DNA of 64,000 nucleotides from an uncultured Phascolarctobacterium sp. GTDB taxonomy: Bacteria > Bacillota > Negativicutes > Acidaminococcales > Acidaminococcaceae. The stretch is from positions 62,001 through 126,000 of the forward strand of contig UQZN01000002.1 in assembly GCA_900545535.1 (NCBI GenBank), in the 5' to 3' direction. Below are positions 42,115 to 50,407 of the stretch, piece by piece (position 1 is the first letter of the stretch; every line of letters starts with the position of its first letter). Position numbers and translations under genes: made by a program. Under the pieces are notes generated by a model that saw nothing but the letters and a program-made list of their open reading frames with translations, did not search any database and had not been told where the DNA came from.

Positions 42115-42966
42115 TTAATCGTTGCTGACTTCATCAGCAGGCAGCAGCAGCAGTGAACGTTCGGAATTCAGCGTCACGTTTTGCGCCGTCGCACCCATTA
42201 CCAGCCCTTTGACCAGACCGGCGCCTGTTTTAGTCATCGCGATCATCGAAACGTTTTCTTCCTCCGCCCAGCGGCAGATCTTCTTGGAAGCAGCCCCCTT
42301 ATCGACCAGATAGGAAGCCTTGATACCAAAAAGCTTCATTTCCGCTACCAGTTCCTCCATGCGCGACTCGGCATTCAGCAGCTTGCTTTCCAGGTCGTCC
42401 TGATTACGGCTGCGTTCCACCACATGCACAAACACTACTTCCGCTACGTGCTCGCGCAGGCTGCGGATCAAATTGAGCGCCACCAAAGATTTTTTGGAAA
42501 AATCCGTCGGGATCATCAATTTGCGCAGCAGGTCGTCATCGGCCAGATCATCGCTGTCGCCGTCAGTTTTCGCGACAAACAGTGGCCGCTTTGAAGCTCT
42601 GGCCAGATCAAAGGTAGTACTGCCCAGCAAAGCGCTTCTGAAAAAGCCTTTCCCATGCGAAGCTACCAGTGTCAGATCCACTTCTTTATCGTCACCGACG
42701 CGGGTTATTTCCTCAAATACTTCACCCCAGGGCGTTTCGATGCTGACGGCTTCATAACCGTTGCGCACCAGCTCGTTGGCATAGCCCTGCAGCTTGCTGT
42801 AAACTTTTTTATAGCTGCTGCCGTAAGGATCTGCCTCCTCTTCTTCATCGAACACATAGGCTAAAATGATTTCCGTATTCGTGTCAGGACAGAGACTGTA
42901 CAGACACGGAAGCAGGATTTCCGACTTAGGGGTAAGATCCATTGCTAACAAAACCCTTGTAAACAT
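42115..42966 (-). CDS. Universal stress protein with two UspA domains
   Basis: This protein of about 283 residues has two UspA folds (about 1-140 and 145-280). Each has an ATP-binding-type glycine motif (SHGKGFFRSALLGST in the first, TGAGLVKGLVMGATA in the second). UspA proteins help survival under stress, but the mechanism is unclear. I favour the ATG at 42966 (MFTRVLLAMD, the usual UspA start) with GAGGAG 11 bases upstream; ATG 42975 is only two bases from the GAGGAG. Single-gene unit. Confidence 0.9.
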   Translation of the reverse strand: MFTRVLLAMDLTPKSEILLPCLYSLCPDTNTEIILAYVFDEEEEADPYGSSYKKVYSKLQGYANELVRNGYEAVSIETPWGEVFEEITRVGDDKEVDLTLVASHGKGFFRSALLGSTTFDLARASKRPLFVAKTDGDSDDLADDDLLRKLMIPTDFSKKSLVALNLIRSLREHVAEVVFVHVVERSRNQDDLESKLLNAESRMEELVAEMKLFGIKASYLVDKGAASKKICRWAEEENVSMIAMTKTGAGLVKGLVMGATAQNVTLNSERSLLLLPADEVSND

Positions 42967-43095
42967 ATCGTTCATTACTCCTCTTTATTCTTGAATAACC
43001 TGCCTTAAGCATAACAGAAGATTCTGCCGGCAGGCGTTTTCATCCTATTTAAATAGTTATATTTCGCCATTTATAAAAAAAATCCTGCCTGATTA

Positions 43096-43124
43096 TTGTA
43101 ACTTACCAATTAACAGGTTAAAAT
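43096..43124 (+). promoter_or_regulatory. Promoter of the CorA-like gene
   Basis: The boxes TTGTAA (43096-43101) and TAAAAT (43119-43124) are separated by 17 bases, about 40 bases upstream of the start codon. Confidence 0.55.
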
Positions 43125-43164
43125 ATATACATAAAATCAAATTTGTACAAAAGGGGTCACCGCG

Positions 43165-44196
43165 ATGCTGAAGCAAAAAATAGATACCGCCGCACTCTTT
43201 GCCCAAAAAAAAGCAGAAGTTTCCAGCAGCACCCGTACACTGCTAACTCTTGACGGCCGGGAAAACGCTTATTCCACTGTCGAAGACCTTACCGAAGATC
43301 TTTTGACTATCCCGGAAGAAGGCGCTCTTTGGCTCGATCTGTCGTTATTTGGTTCACACGATCAGGTAATGACGATCGCTCGTTCCTTCAAACTAAGCCC
43401 CGCGACACAGAATATTTTAGAAAACAGAAAACAGCAGCCGCGGCTGTTCCGCGACGGCAACAACCGGATTCTGATCTGCCGTCACCTGCAGCTGAATGAA
43501 AGCGGCAACGCTGTTTTTTATAATAATGTTTGTTTTGCGGCCAGCGCCAACCGCCTGCTTTCCCTGCAGCATGGACGCTGTGACCGTTTAAAAAATGCAC
43601 GCACTCTTGTCACTACCCTGCAAAAGCCTCATAACACTATCCCGCAGGCTTTGACTTTGATTTTGGGCAAGATCCTCGACGATAACTGTGAGGTCATCAA
43701 CTTTCTGGAAGAACGGCTGCAGCTTTTAGCGTCAGCCTACAGCGAACAGGACGAACCGATCGATCCTAAAGAACTGCTGCGTCTGCGCCGCAGCCTGGTT
43801 ACCGCCAAACAGGCAGTTTATCCGATGCGCCGCATCGTCAGCCGCGCCCTGCGTCAGGACCCGCCTCTGCTGATCGGCTGCGAGAACGCGCCCGAACTTT
43901 TAAAGATCAAACTGGAAGGAGCCGCGCTTACTTTATCAGTAGCCGACGAACTGCTTGCTTCGCTGGAACAGCTCTGCAGTAACGCTGCGATCGAACGCAG
44001 CGCCGATATCCAGGCTACCCTGACAACAGCAGCGGTAGTCTTCCTGCCCCTGATTTGTATCAGCAGTATCTTTGCCATGAACTTCCAATATATGCCGGAA
44101 TTGAACTCTCAATGGGGCTATCCCCTGTGCCTGGGCGTCATGGCGCTCGTCGCTATCTTTACGCTCAGAAAATTACAACGCAAAAAATGGTATTGA
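43165..44196 (+). CDS. CorA-family divalent cation transporter, variant AMN motif
   Basis: This 343-residue protein has a large cytoplasmic N-terminal domain and two C-terminal helices. The loop after helix 1 reads AMNFQYMPELNSQWGYP (residues about 304-320). In CorA this is GMN followed by MPEL, so the conserved glycine is replaced by alanine here. The GMN motif forms the Mg2+ entry filter, and ZntB-type relatives also vary here, so selectivity may differ. AAGGGG lies 8 bases before the ATG. Single-gene unit with a shared terminator. Confidence 0.88.
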   Translation: MLKQKIDTAALFAQKKAEVSSSTRTLLTLDGRENAYSTVEDLTEDLLTIPEEGALWLDLSLFGSHDQVMTIARSFKLSPATQNILENRKQQPRLFRDGNNRILICRHLQLNESGNAVFYNNVCFAASANRLLSLQHGRCDRLKNARTLVTTLQKPHNTIPQALTLILGKILDDNCEVINFLEERLQLLASAYSEQDEPIDPKELLRLRRSLVTAKQAVYPMRRIVSRALRQDPPLLIGCENAPELLKIKLEGAALTLSVADELLASLEQLCSNAAIERSADIQATLTTAAVVFLPLICISSIFAMNFQYMPELNSQWGYPLCLGVMALVAIFTLRKLQRKKWY

Positions 44197-44228
44197 AACA
44201 AGCTGATCAGCTTACCCCCGCCATACAA

Positions 44229-44262
44229 AAAAGCATCCGCAGAAAATGCGGATGCTTTTTAT
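44229..44262. terminator. Bidirectional terminator between corA-like and GlcD-like genes
   Basis: A 13-bp perfect stem AAAAGCATCCGCA/TGCGGATGCTTTT with a 5-base loop is flanked by A and T runs on both sides. Confidence 0.9.
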
Positions 44263-44264
44263 TT

Positions 44265-45662
44265 TTAAGCGTTGAAGACCTTGCCCGGATTGAGGATATT
44301 TTTGGGATCAAGCGCCCGCTTGATCTCCTTCATCATTTTCATTTCTACCGGTTCGGTATATTTTTCCATAGCTTCGACTTTTTTGGCGCCGATGCCGTGT
44401 TCACCGGAAAGACGCCCGCCCAGACTATAAACATACGGGTAAGCCTCGGCATGGAAGCGGCTGACTTCGTCCTCCCACTGCTCGTCGCTCATCTCGCCCT
44501 TCAAGATCTGGAAGTGCAGGTTGCCGTCGCCGGCATGGGCCAGCGTAAAGAGTTTGAAGCTGTAATTTTCGGCGACCTTCGTCAAATAACGGATACAGTT
44601 AGCGATCTGATCCACAGGTACGACCAGATCGTCGGAAGTGCTGACCAGACTCAATACGCGGGTCGATTCCAGACAGTTGCGGCGCAACTTCCACACGCGC
44701 TCGTCAGCTTCCAGCACATCGGTCGCGCCGCTGGCGCTGCAGATCTCGTCCAGCTGTTCCATCTTGCTTTCCAATTCGTCTTCGTTAAAGGTCTCCACCG
44801 TTACGATAACGTAATAGCCGTCCTCGTAATGGGGCAGCTTCAATTCGCAGTAATCGCTGGAGCTGCGGACAAAGCCGTTATCCATAAACTCGACGCTGGT
44901 CGGGTTCAGCCCCGCTTTGATCAGGTTCGGCACCAAACTGACGGCGGCGTCCAGATCGGTAAAGATCGCCAGCAGGTCAAGTTTATAAGGACACAGCGGC
45001 AGCAGCTTCAAGGTGGCTTTGGTAATGATGCCCAAAGTGCCCTCGCTGCCCATGATCAGCTGTTCCAGGCAGTAGCCCGTAGATTTTTTCTTTAAGCGCG
45101 CGCCTACGTTGACGATGTCGCCAGTAGGCGTAACGGCTTCGATAGCGTAGACCTGATCGCGGGTAGTGCCATAGCGTACGGCTTTATTGCCGCCCGCATT
45201 AGTGGCGATATTACCGCCGATCAGACAGCTGTCGGCACTGCAGGGATCGCCCGCATACAGAAAGCCTGCGGCGTTGGCCTTTTCCTGGATCTCGACCGTA
45301 CGTGCGCCGGCTTCGACTACCATATACATACCTTCGGCGTTCAGCTCGATGATCTTATCCATGCGTTCCAGCATCAACACGATACCGCCGAAAACGGGGA
45401 TCGCGCCGCAGGAAACACTGGTGCCCGCGCTGCGGGGAGTTACCGGCACATTATATTGATTGGCGATCTTCATGACCGCCGCAACTTCCTCGGTGCTGCC
45501 GGGCCAGACCACGACCTCGGGCAGATGATGATAACGGGGATCAGTTTCCTCGTCAGTCTTGTACTTATCAAGTGTTTCAGCGTCGGTCTTGACATACTCC
45601 GCACCCAATGCTGTTTGCAGAGCGGCTACCACTTCTGCGCTGACCGGTTCATATTTACTCAT
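44265..45662 (-). CDS. GlcD-like FAD-binding oxidoreductase (copy 2)
   Basis: This 465-residue protein has an N-terminal FAD-binding PCMH-type domain (about 35-215; VTPRSAGTSVSCGAIP, GGNIATNAGGNKAVRYG) and a C-terminal FAD-oxidase domain (about 220-460) with AHAGDGNLH and GRLSGEHGIGAKK. The family oxidises 2-hydroxyacids such as glycolate, D-lactate or 2-hydroxyglutarate. I took the ATG at 45662, nine bases after AAAGGA. It is the last gene of an apparent three-gene unit with a closely similar paralogue and an EFR1-like ferredoxin. No electron-transfer flavoprotein genes are adjacent, so the electron acceptor is open. Confidence 0.92.
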   Translation of the reverse strand: MSKYEPVSAEVVAALQTALGAEYVKTDAETLDKYKTDEETDPRYHHLPEVVVWPGSTEEVAAVMKIANQYNVPVTPRSAGTSVSCGAIPVFGGIVLMLERMDKIIELNAEGMYMVVEAGARTVEIQEKANAAGFLYAGDPCSADSCLIGGNIATNAGGNKAVRYGTTRDQVYAIEAVTPTGDIVNVGARLKKKSTGYCLEQLIMGSEGTLGIITKATLKLLPLCPYKLDLLAIFTDLDAAVSLVPNLIKAGLNPTSVEFMDNGFVRSSSDYCELKLPHYEDGYYVIVTVETFNEDELESKMEQLDEICSASGATDVLEADERVWKLRRNCLESTRVLSLVSTSDDLVVPVDQIANCIRYLTKVAENYSFKLFTLAHAGDGNLHFQILKGEMSDEQWEDEVSRFHAEAYPYVYSLGGRLSGEHGIGAKKVEAMEKYTEPVEMKMMKEIKRALDPKNILNPGKVFNA

Positions 45663-45738
45663 AACTTCCATTCCTTTCTACTGTCCTACAAAAATTTATC
45701 TTTGCCGCAGCGGCAGAATACCGCCGCAGGCCAATGAC

Positions 45739-47139
45739 CTACAGATCAAAGATCTTGCCCGGGTTCAGGATCAGCTGCGGGTCCATCGCCGCCTTGATCG
45801 TGCGCATGATCGCCAGTTCCCCGGCCGGGGTATAAGTTTCCATTTCTTTGAGCTTCTTGGCGCCGATACCGTGCTCGCCAGCCAGACGCCCGCCGATGCT
45901 GTACGCATAGGTGTAGACCTCCTGGTGGAAAGCTTCTACCTGCTGCTCCCATTCTGCGTCGCTCAGCTCGCATTTGCATAAAACGATATGCAGGTTGCCG
46001 TCGCCGATATGGGCGTTGATCTTGACCGGGAAGGGGTATTTTTCGCCGATCTGCATAATGAACTTGATCGTCCCGGCGATCTCGTTGACAGGCACGACCA
46101 CATCGTCCGTCAGGGAGACCAGACTGATCAGGCGCACAGATTCCTGACAGTTGCGGCGCATATCCCAGATACGTTCGTCAGCTTCCAGCACGTCGATAGC
46201 ACCGGCTTCGCTGCACAATTCGTCCAGCTGCTCCATTTTCAGGTCCAGCTCGTCTTCACTGAAGGTCTCGACCGTGATGATAACATAAATGCCGTCCTCA
46301 TAATGGGGCGCGCCCTTAAATTCCAGATAATCGGCCGTGCCGCGCACATAAGAATTGTCCATATATTCCACGCTGGTCGGATTGATGCCGGCCTGCATGA
46401 TCTTCGGCACTACGTCCAAAGCCTTGACCGGGTCATCGAACACAGCCAGCAGATCAAAGCGGTACGGCGGGATCGGCTGCAATTTAAGCGTCGCTTTGGT
46501 AATGATGCCCAAAGTGCCCTCACTGCCCATGATCAGCTGTTCCAGACAGTAACCCGTCGAACATTTTTTCAAACGGGCGCCCAGCTCCACGATCTCGCCC
46601 GTCGGCGTTACCAGCTCCACTGCATACACCTGATCGCGAGTCACGCCGTAACGCACCGCCTTATTGCCGCCCGCATTGGTGGCAAGGTTACCGCCGATCA
46701 GACAGCTTTCAGCGCTGCAGGGGTCGCCCGCATACAGAAAACCTGCTTCGTTGGCATATTTTTGGATATCGACAGTGCGCACACCGGCCTCGACTTCCAT
46801 ATACATACCCTCGGCATTCAGCTCAAGGATCTTATTCAGACGTTCCATTAACAGGACAATACCACCGCAGACAGGGATAGCGCCGTCTGCCAGACTGGTG
46901 CCGCCTCCGCGGACAGTGACAGGCACATTATACTGGTTGGCCAGCTTGACGACAGCGGCGATCTCCTGCGCGTCAGCCGGGGCAACAACCACCTCCGGCA
47001 GGTGGAACTTGCGGGGATCGGTTTCCTCGTCCGTCTGGTACTGCTCTAATTTTTCAGGCTCGGTCCAAACGTAGTCAGCGCCAAGAGCGGCCTTCAAGGC
47101 GTCCAGCACTGCTGCCGTTACGGGAGCATAAGTTTTCAT
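45739..47139 (-). CDS. GlcD-like FAD-binding oxidoreductase (copy 1)
   Basis: This 466-residue paralogue of the next gene has the same two domains (VTVRGGGTSLADGAIP, GGNLATNAGGNKAVRYG, AHIGDGNLH, GRLAGEHGIGAKK). Long identical blocks such as KCSTGYCLEQLIMGSEGTLG point to a tandem duplication followed by divergence. Position-specific changes in the FAD loop (SAGTSVSCG against GGGTSLADG) hint at different substrates or stereochemistry. Its start overlaps the stop of the EFR1-like gene by four bases. Confidence 0.92.
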   Translation of the reverse strand: MKTYAPVTAAVLDALKAALGADYVWTEPEKLEQYQTDEETDPRKFHLPEVVVAPADAQEIAAVVKLANQYNVPVTVRGGGTSLADGAIPVCGGIVLLMERLNKILELNAEGMYMEVEAGVRTVDIQKYANEAGFLYAGDPCSAESCLIGGNLATNAGGNKAVRYGVTRDQVYAVELVTPTGEIVELGARLKKCSTGYCLEQLIMGSEGTLGIITKATLKLQPIPPYRFDLLAVFDDPVKALDVVPKIMQAGINPTSVEYMDNSYVRGTADYLEFKGAPHYEDGIYVIITVETFSEDELDLKMEQLDELCSEAGAIDVLEADERIWDMRRNCQESVRLISLVSLTDDVVVPVNEIAGTIKFIMQIGEKYPFPVKINAHIGDGNLHIVLCKCELSDAEWEQQVEAFHQEVYTYAYSIGGRLAGEHGIGAKKLKEMETYTPAGELAIMRTIKAAMDPQLILNPGKIFDL

Positions 47140-47930
47140 ACTTCATCTTTCCTTTCCTTCTGCGCTGCCAGCTCCGCCGGTTTGATCTCCGGATGCGTGT
47201 AACGCGTTTTACCATCAGGCTTTAAGCTGCCCAGACTGATAGCAGTCTGCGGGCACCAATGCGCGCAGCCAAAGCAATGCAGGCACTCTGTGCCGAAAAC
47301 AGGCTTGCCCTCCGACAGCGTGATATTACCTGCCGGACAGATAGTAACGCATATGCCGCAGCCTACGCATTTAGCGGCATCGCAGTTCAACGCGCCGATA
47401 TTTTTCATTTTCTCCAGCACCCACCAGCCAATAGCTGTGCCGCCATGCTGCCATAAAAAGCTGCGGCTCAGATGACTGTAATTATCATGCCTGTTTTTGA
47501 TATTGCGGGCGATCAGACCCAGCTCTGACGGAGCATCGCGCAGCAGCTTTTCCTTCCTTGCGGCCGGCGACGGAAAAACGATGCTGTTATCAGGCAGCGC
47601 CGCCTGCGCGCCATAGGACAAACGCAGCTCCCGCTGCTCTAAAAGCTCTTTGCCCTGCCCTAAGGCCTGGCCCGACATGGCGCCCATCGTCACTACTAAA
47701 AAAATATACTGCGGCACCATTTTTACCTGCTGCAGAAAACTCTCCACAACAGGCGGCAAAGCCATGCAATGCACAGGGCAGACGATACCGACCACTTCAT
47801 CCTGCACCTCGTAGGGCGCTTTTAAATAACCGGTAATGCCCTCCAAACGGCAGGCTCCCAGCTCCTTTGCGATACTTTCAGCGGCATACAGGCTGTTGCC
47901 CGTACCGCTCAAATAAAAAATAACTGCCAT
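47136..47930 (-). CDS. EFR1-family flavodoxin-ferredoxin protein
   Basis: This 264-residue cytoplasmic protein begins with the flavodoxin phosphate loop VIFYLSGTGNSLYAAESIA. It ends with two 4Fe-4S clusters (CVGCGICVTICP and CLHCFGCAHWCP, about residues 185-230). I chose the ATG at 47930, with GAGG 8 bases upstream; the in-frame start at 48014 would add residues before the fold. It is the first gene of the unit with two GlcD-like dehydrogenases and could serve as their electron partner, which is an inference from linkage only. Confidence 0.88.
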   Translation of the reverse strand: MAVIFYLSGTGNSLYAAESIAKELGACRLEGITGYLKAPYEVQDEVVGIVCPVHCMALPPVVESFLQQVKMVPQYIFLVVTMGAMSGQALGQGKELLEQRELRLSYGAQAALPDNSIVFPSPAARKEKLLRDAPSELGLIARNIKNRHDNYSHLSRSFLWQHGGTAIGWWVLEKMKNIGALNCDAAKCVGCGICVTICPAGNITLSEGKPVFGTECLHCFGCAHWCPQTAISLGSLKPDGKTRYTHPEIKPAELAAQKERKDEV

Positions 47931-48083
47931 GAGATTCGCCTCGCTTCTCGTAATACTTCCTGCGGCAGATAAATAACCGCTTTCATTATATACCAAATGA
48001 AGTTGGATAGTCAAAAGAGATACTTAATCTTCCTTTAGCTGCCTTCTACAATATTAGTTACACTTTTGCGCTTCTAGATTTTC

Positions 48084-48113
48084 TTGATTTTTCGCAGTTA
48101 AACTTGCTATAAT
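48084..48113 (+). promoter_or_regulatory. Promoter of the XRE-like gene
   Basis: TTGATT (48084-48089) and a perfect TATAAT (48108-48113) are separated by 18 bases, about 40 bases upstream of the start codon. Confidence 0.6.
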
Positions 48114-48151
48114 ATAGAAAAACAAGAAACAAAACAACTGGAGGAATCTGA

Positions 48152-48523
48152 ATGGCAGCAGCAAAAACCAAAGCCCGCATCGACGTTAAATATCTGGCCG
48201 AACAATTACTAAAATGCCGTTTGGAAGCCGGGCTGAACCAGGCGGAAGCGGCGGCTAAAATCGGTGTTGCGCCTTCTAATTATTTTTATTACGAAACCGC
48301 CAACGCCACTAAACCAACCGAAAAATTTATTGCCAAAATAATGCAGGCTTATAACAAGCCCCGCGACTTTTTTATAAAAATCATTGCACCGGAAGATGAC
48401 TATAATCAGCTGCTGCCGCCGGAAATCAGAACCTGGTGCCAAACAGAAGCTGCTATCCCCTATCTGCTGATGGCACACGCCAAATACGCAGCCGACAAAC
48501 TGGCTGCCAAAAAAACAGAATAA
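48152..48523 (+). CDS. XRE-family helix-turn-helix protein
   Basis: This 123-residue protein has a helix-turn-helix at about residues 20-75 (LNQAEAAAKIGVAPSNYFYY, then NATKPTEKFIAKIMQAY). The C-terminal 45 residues show no known domain. The ATG is preceded by GGAGGAATCTGA. It is on the opposite strand to the prophage and next to its left end, so it could be a host gene or an outlying prophage regulator. No operator is evident. Confidence 0.75.
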   Translation: MAAAKTKARIDVKYLAEQLLKCRLEAGLNQAEAAAKIGVAPSNYFYYETANATKPTEKFIAKIMQAYNKPRDFFIKIIAPEDDYNQLLPPEIRTWCQTEAAIPYLLMAHAKYAADKLAAKKTE

Positions 48524-48531
48524 TCCTTACA

Positions 48532-48562
48532 GCAAGCCGCTACATGCAGCTTGCTTTTTTAT
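48532..48562 (+). terminator. Terminator of the XRE-like gene
   Basis: A 6-bp stem GCAAGC/GCTTGC is followed by TTTTTTATT. Confidence 0.7.
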
Positions 48563-48573
48563 TACTCCGGAAA

Positions 48574-48608
48574 ATAAAAAAATAGGGCCGGGTCCTAAGA
48601 CCCAGCCC
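48574..48608 (-). terminator. Terminator at the end of the prophage lysis operon
   Basis: The stem GGGCTGGGTC/GACCCGGCCC on the minus strand (48585-48594 with 48599-48608, 4-base loop) is followed by TATTTTTTTATTTT. It marks the left limit of prophage transcription. No attachment site was identified. Confidence 0.85.
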
Positions 48609-49229
48609 CTAAAATTTACCATGCACACCAATCATGACAGCACCGCCGTCAACCTCGTGATAAGCGCCGATATCGAACATTTTCGCATTATACCTTATGC
48701 CGGCATAAGCATCTTTACTATCGGTATTATACAAAACGCCAAAATCAACTTTCCCCATACGAGTATTGCTTTTAGCTTTGCTCTCTGCCGCTACCGCTTT
48801 ATTAAACGCTTCAGTCAAATCAATAACTGTTTTCTGCGTTCTGTCAATAACCAGCTTGCCCTGTTCAAATTTCTGCTTTTCGTCCACCGCAGACTGCAAG
48901 ACACTTTCCTCACCATTATATCTGACCGTTATCTGATTACCAACATCACTAAACTCCACGTCAGTTTTTTCACCGTTCACTTTCGGCACATAAGCGACTG
49001 CACTTTTTATATCCTCCTGCACAGTCGTTATCAGCGCCGCCCTGTTTTGATAATCCTGAACAGCGGCCTGCAAAACAGCCACCTGCTTTTCGTAAGCAGG
49101 CACATACCTCTGATAACAGCAGATAAAACCTGCTGCAAATACTGCAAAACAAGCCAATAAACATAGCACATATTTATTTCCAACCAACCGTTTTATAACT
49201 TCCAGCACCACTATCACCACCTGCTGCAA
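48609..49229 (-). CDS. Phage membrane protein, possible spanin-like lysis protein
   Basis: This 206-residue protein has one N-terminal membrane helix (about residues 20-42), a periplasmic helical region (about 43-80, VLQAAVQDYQNRAALITTVQ) and a C-terminal domain of unknown fold rich in short strands (VDFGVLYNTDSKDAYAGIRY). It is last in the order membrane proteins, endolysin, this protein. In phages of diderm hosts that slot usually holds an inner-membrane spanin (Rz-like). The anchored coiled region fits, but the C-terminal domain is larger than in Rz. I do not recognise a named family. Confidence 0.55.
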   Translation of the reverse strand: MQQVVIVVLEVIKRLVGNKYVLCLLACFAVFAAGFICCYQRYVPAYEKQVAVLQAAVQDYQNRAALITTVQEDIKSAVAYVPKVNGEKTDVEFSDVGNQITVRYNGEESVLQSAVDEKQKFEQGKLVIDRTQKTVIDLTEAFNKAVAAESKAKSNTRMGKVDFGVLYNTDSKDAYAGIRYNAKMFDIGAYHEVDGGAVMIGVHGKF

Positions 49230-49669
49230 TAACCGCGGGTATCAAGATGCAGCCAGTCACCATAACAGCCCAAACCCAGTTCCGAATCATCAATCCCCTG
49301 CCAGCCTGCCGCCGTCAGCACCATCTCCTGTAATTGCTCTGCCGTGTACTCCTTACCGGCTACATGAATATCAGCCGCACAGCCACGGGTGTGATAGCTG
49401 CCTACAGCACCACCGCAGGCAGCATTAACACCGTCATCTACCGTTCGGAAACCAGATTTAAAACTGGTACCGTATTCCGCATGATAACCAGTAGTATTGA
49501 TGACCCAATCAGGATCGCATTCACGTAAACTATCCAAGATCCTGAACAGTTTTTCCGTTTTGCTGTCTTCAGTGCACAGGCAGCCATTTTCATCATCCCA
49601 GGCATAAGCATTTTTATTTCTGCGCCAGCAATCCCATTCACTCACGCTCCAATATTTACTTACATACAT
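49214..49669 (-). CDS. Phage endolysin, M15-type peptidase
   Basis: This 151-residue protein has an M15 (DD/LD-carboxypeptidase-like) domain. The zinc ligands fit the His and Asp in SYHTRGCAADIHV and the His in GDWLHLDTRGYC. SGFRTVDDGVNAACGG is the substrate-groove segment. It would cut peptide bonds in peptidoglycan during lysis. I use the ATG at 49669; a GTG at 49678 is also in frame. No signal peptide is present, so it needs a holin. It overlaps the next gene by 16 bases. Confidence 0.9.
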   Translation of the reverse strand: MYVSKYWSVSEWDCWRRNKNAYAWDDENGCLCTEDSKTEKLFRILDSLRECDPDWVINTTGYHAEYGTSFKSGFRTVDDGVNAACGGAVGSYHTRGCAADIHVAGKEYTAEQLQEMVLTAAGWQGIDDSELGLGCYGDWLHLDTRGYCSRW

Positions 49670-50036
49670 TATTATCACCCACTTTACTGCTCACTTCATT
49701 CGCTTTATCATCGCACAGCTCTTCGTCGTCAAGGATACCATTATTATTTCTGTCAATTATGATCTTCGTGCTGGCCACTTTATCGGTAACATAACGCAGC
49801 AGTGCCAAAATTCCTGCTGAGCCGAGTACATTAACGCCCTTCAGCAGCATCTCCAAATCTAAGATCTTAAAAACTACCCACTGATAGACCCATCCCAACA
49901 GAAACAACGTAAACAGCAGACATAAATAAATGCACACGAAATTGATCATGTGCATTTCTCTGACATTATAGGTATTAAGTTTATCACTCACGACCTGCAG
50001 GCTGCTTAGAAATTTACCCACAAACACACGCCACAT
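49656..50036 (-). CDS. Small phage membrane protein with EF-hand-like loop (holin candidate)
   Basis: This 126-residue protein has two hydrophobic helices (about 32-55 and 65-85). The C-terminal tail holds DRNNNGILDDEE, a perfect fit to the 12-residue EF-hand calcium loop (D1, N3, N5, G6, L8, E12). Its ATG at 50036 shares bases with the stop codon of the preceding gene (TAATG). Its position before the endolysin and its membrane topology suggest a holin or holin partner. The calcium-type loop is not something I know from holins. Confidence 0.6.
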   Translation of the reverse strand: MWRVFVGKFLSSLQVVSDKLNTYNVREMHMINFVCIYLCLLFTLFLLGWVYQWVVFKILDLEMLLKGVNVLGSAGILALLRYVTDKVASTKIIIDRNNNGILDDEELCDDKANEVSSKVGDNNVCK

Positions 50037-50386
50037 TATTGCAGCTCTCCCGGCGGGCAAGTCGGCAGCTTTTCCAGTTTTTTCATCAGGTCTGTGCAGA
50101 TACCGTTGCCGCCCAGCGCATGGTAGGCATTATAAATACGGTGAAATTTATAACGTTTTTCCACCGGCATATAGCCCTGCGCCGTATATCTTTCGTGCGC
50201 CTGATCGATACGGTCGTTAAGCAGAGAACACAAGCCTTCTTTGATCGCCAGAAAATCATCGTCACGTTTTTTCGTTTCTATTTCACGCTGCCGCTGCACA
50301 TTCTTCGCTTCGTCCTGCATCCGCAAAACCACTGCCGAAAGAAAAGTTACTACAACGCCAGTAATAATCTGTAAAATCACTTCCAT
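50036..50386 (-). CDS. Phage membrane protein, holin candidate
   Basis: This 116-residue protein has one N-terminal membrane helix (about 4-24) and a charged helical remainder ending in YHALGGNGICTDLMKKLEKLP. This ending (Y-ALGGNG) is common in small phage proteins encoded next to endolysins in Firmicute prophages, often labelled holins. It overlaps the next gene at TAATG. The function is unproven. Confidence 0.6.
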   Translation of the reverse strand: MEVILQIITGVVVTFLSAVVLRMQDEAKNVQRQREIETKKRDDDFLAIKEGLCSLLNDRIDQAHERYTAQGYMPVEKRYKFHRIYNAYHALGGNGICTDLMKKLEKLPTCPPGELQ

Positions 50387-50407
50387 TTATACACCTCGCT
50401 TGTAAAA

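Noticed and set aside
44055..46851. Two long plus-strand frames (346 and 287 codons) over the GlcD-like genes
   Set aside because: Both are antisense to strongly conserved flavoproteins, and their similarity to each other only mirrors the paralogy of the sense genes.
48015..48608. A prophage attachment site at the left end
   Set aside because: No integrase is in the window and the other end of the prophage is not visible, so no matching att pair can be identified.
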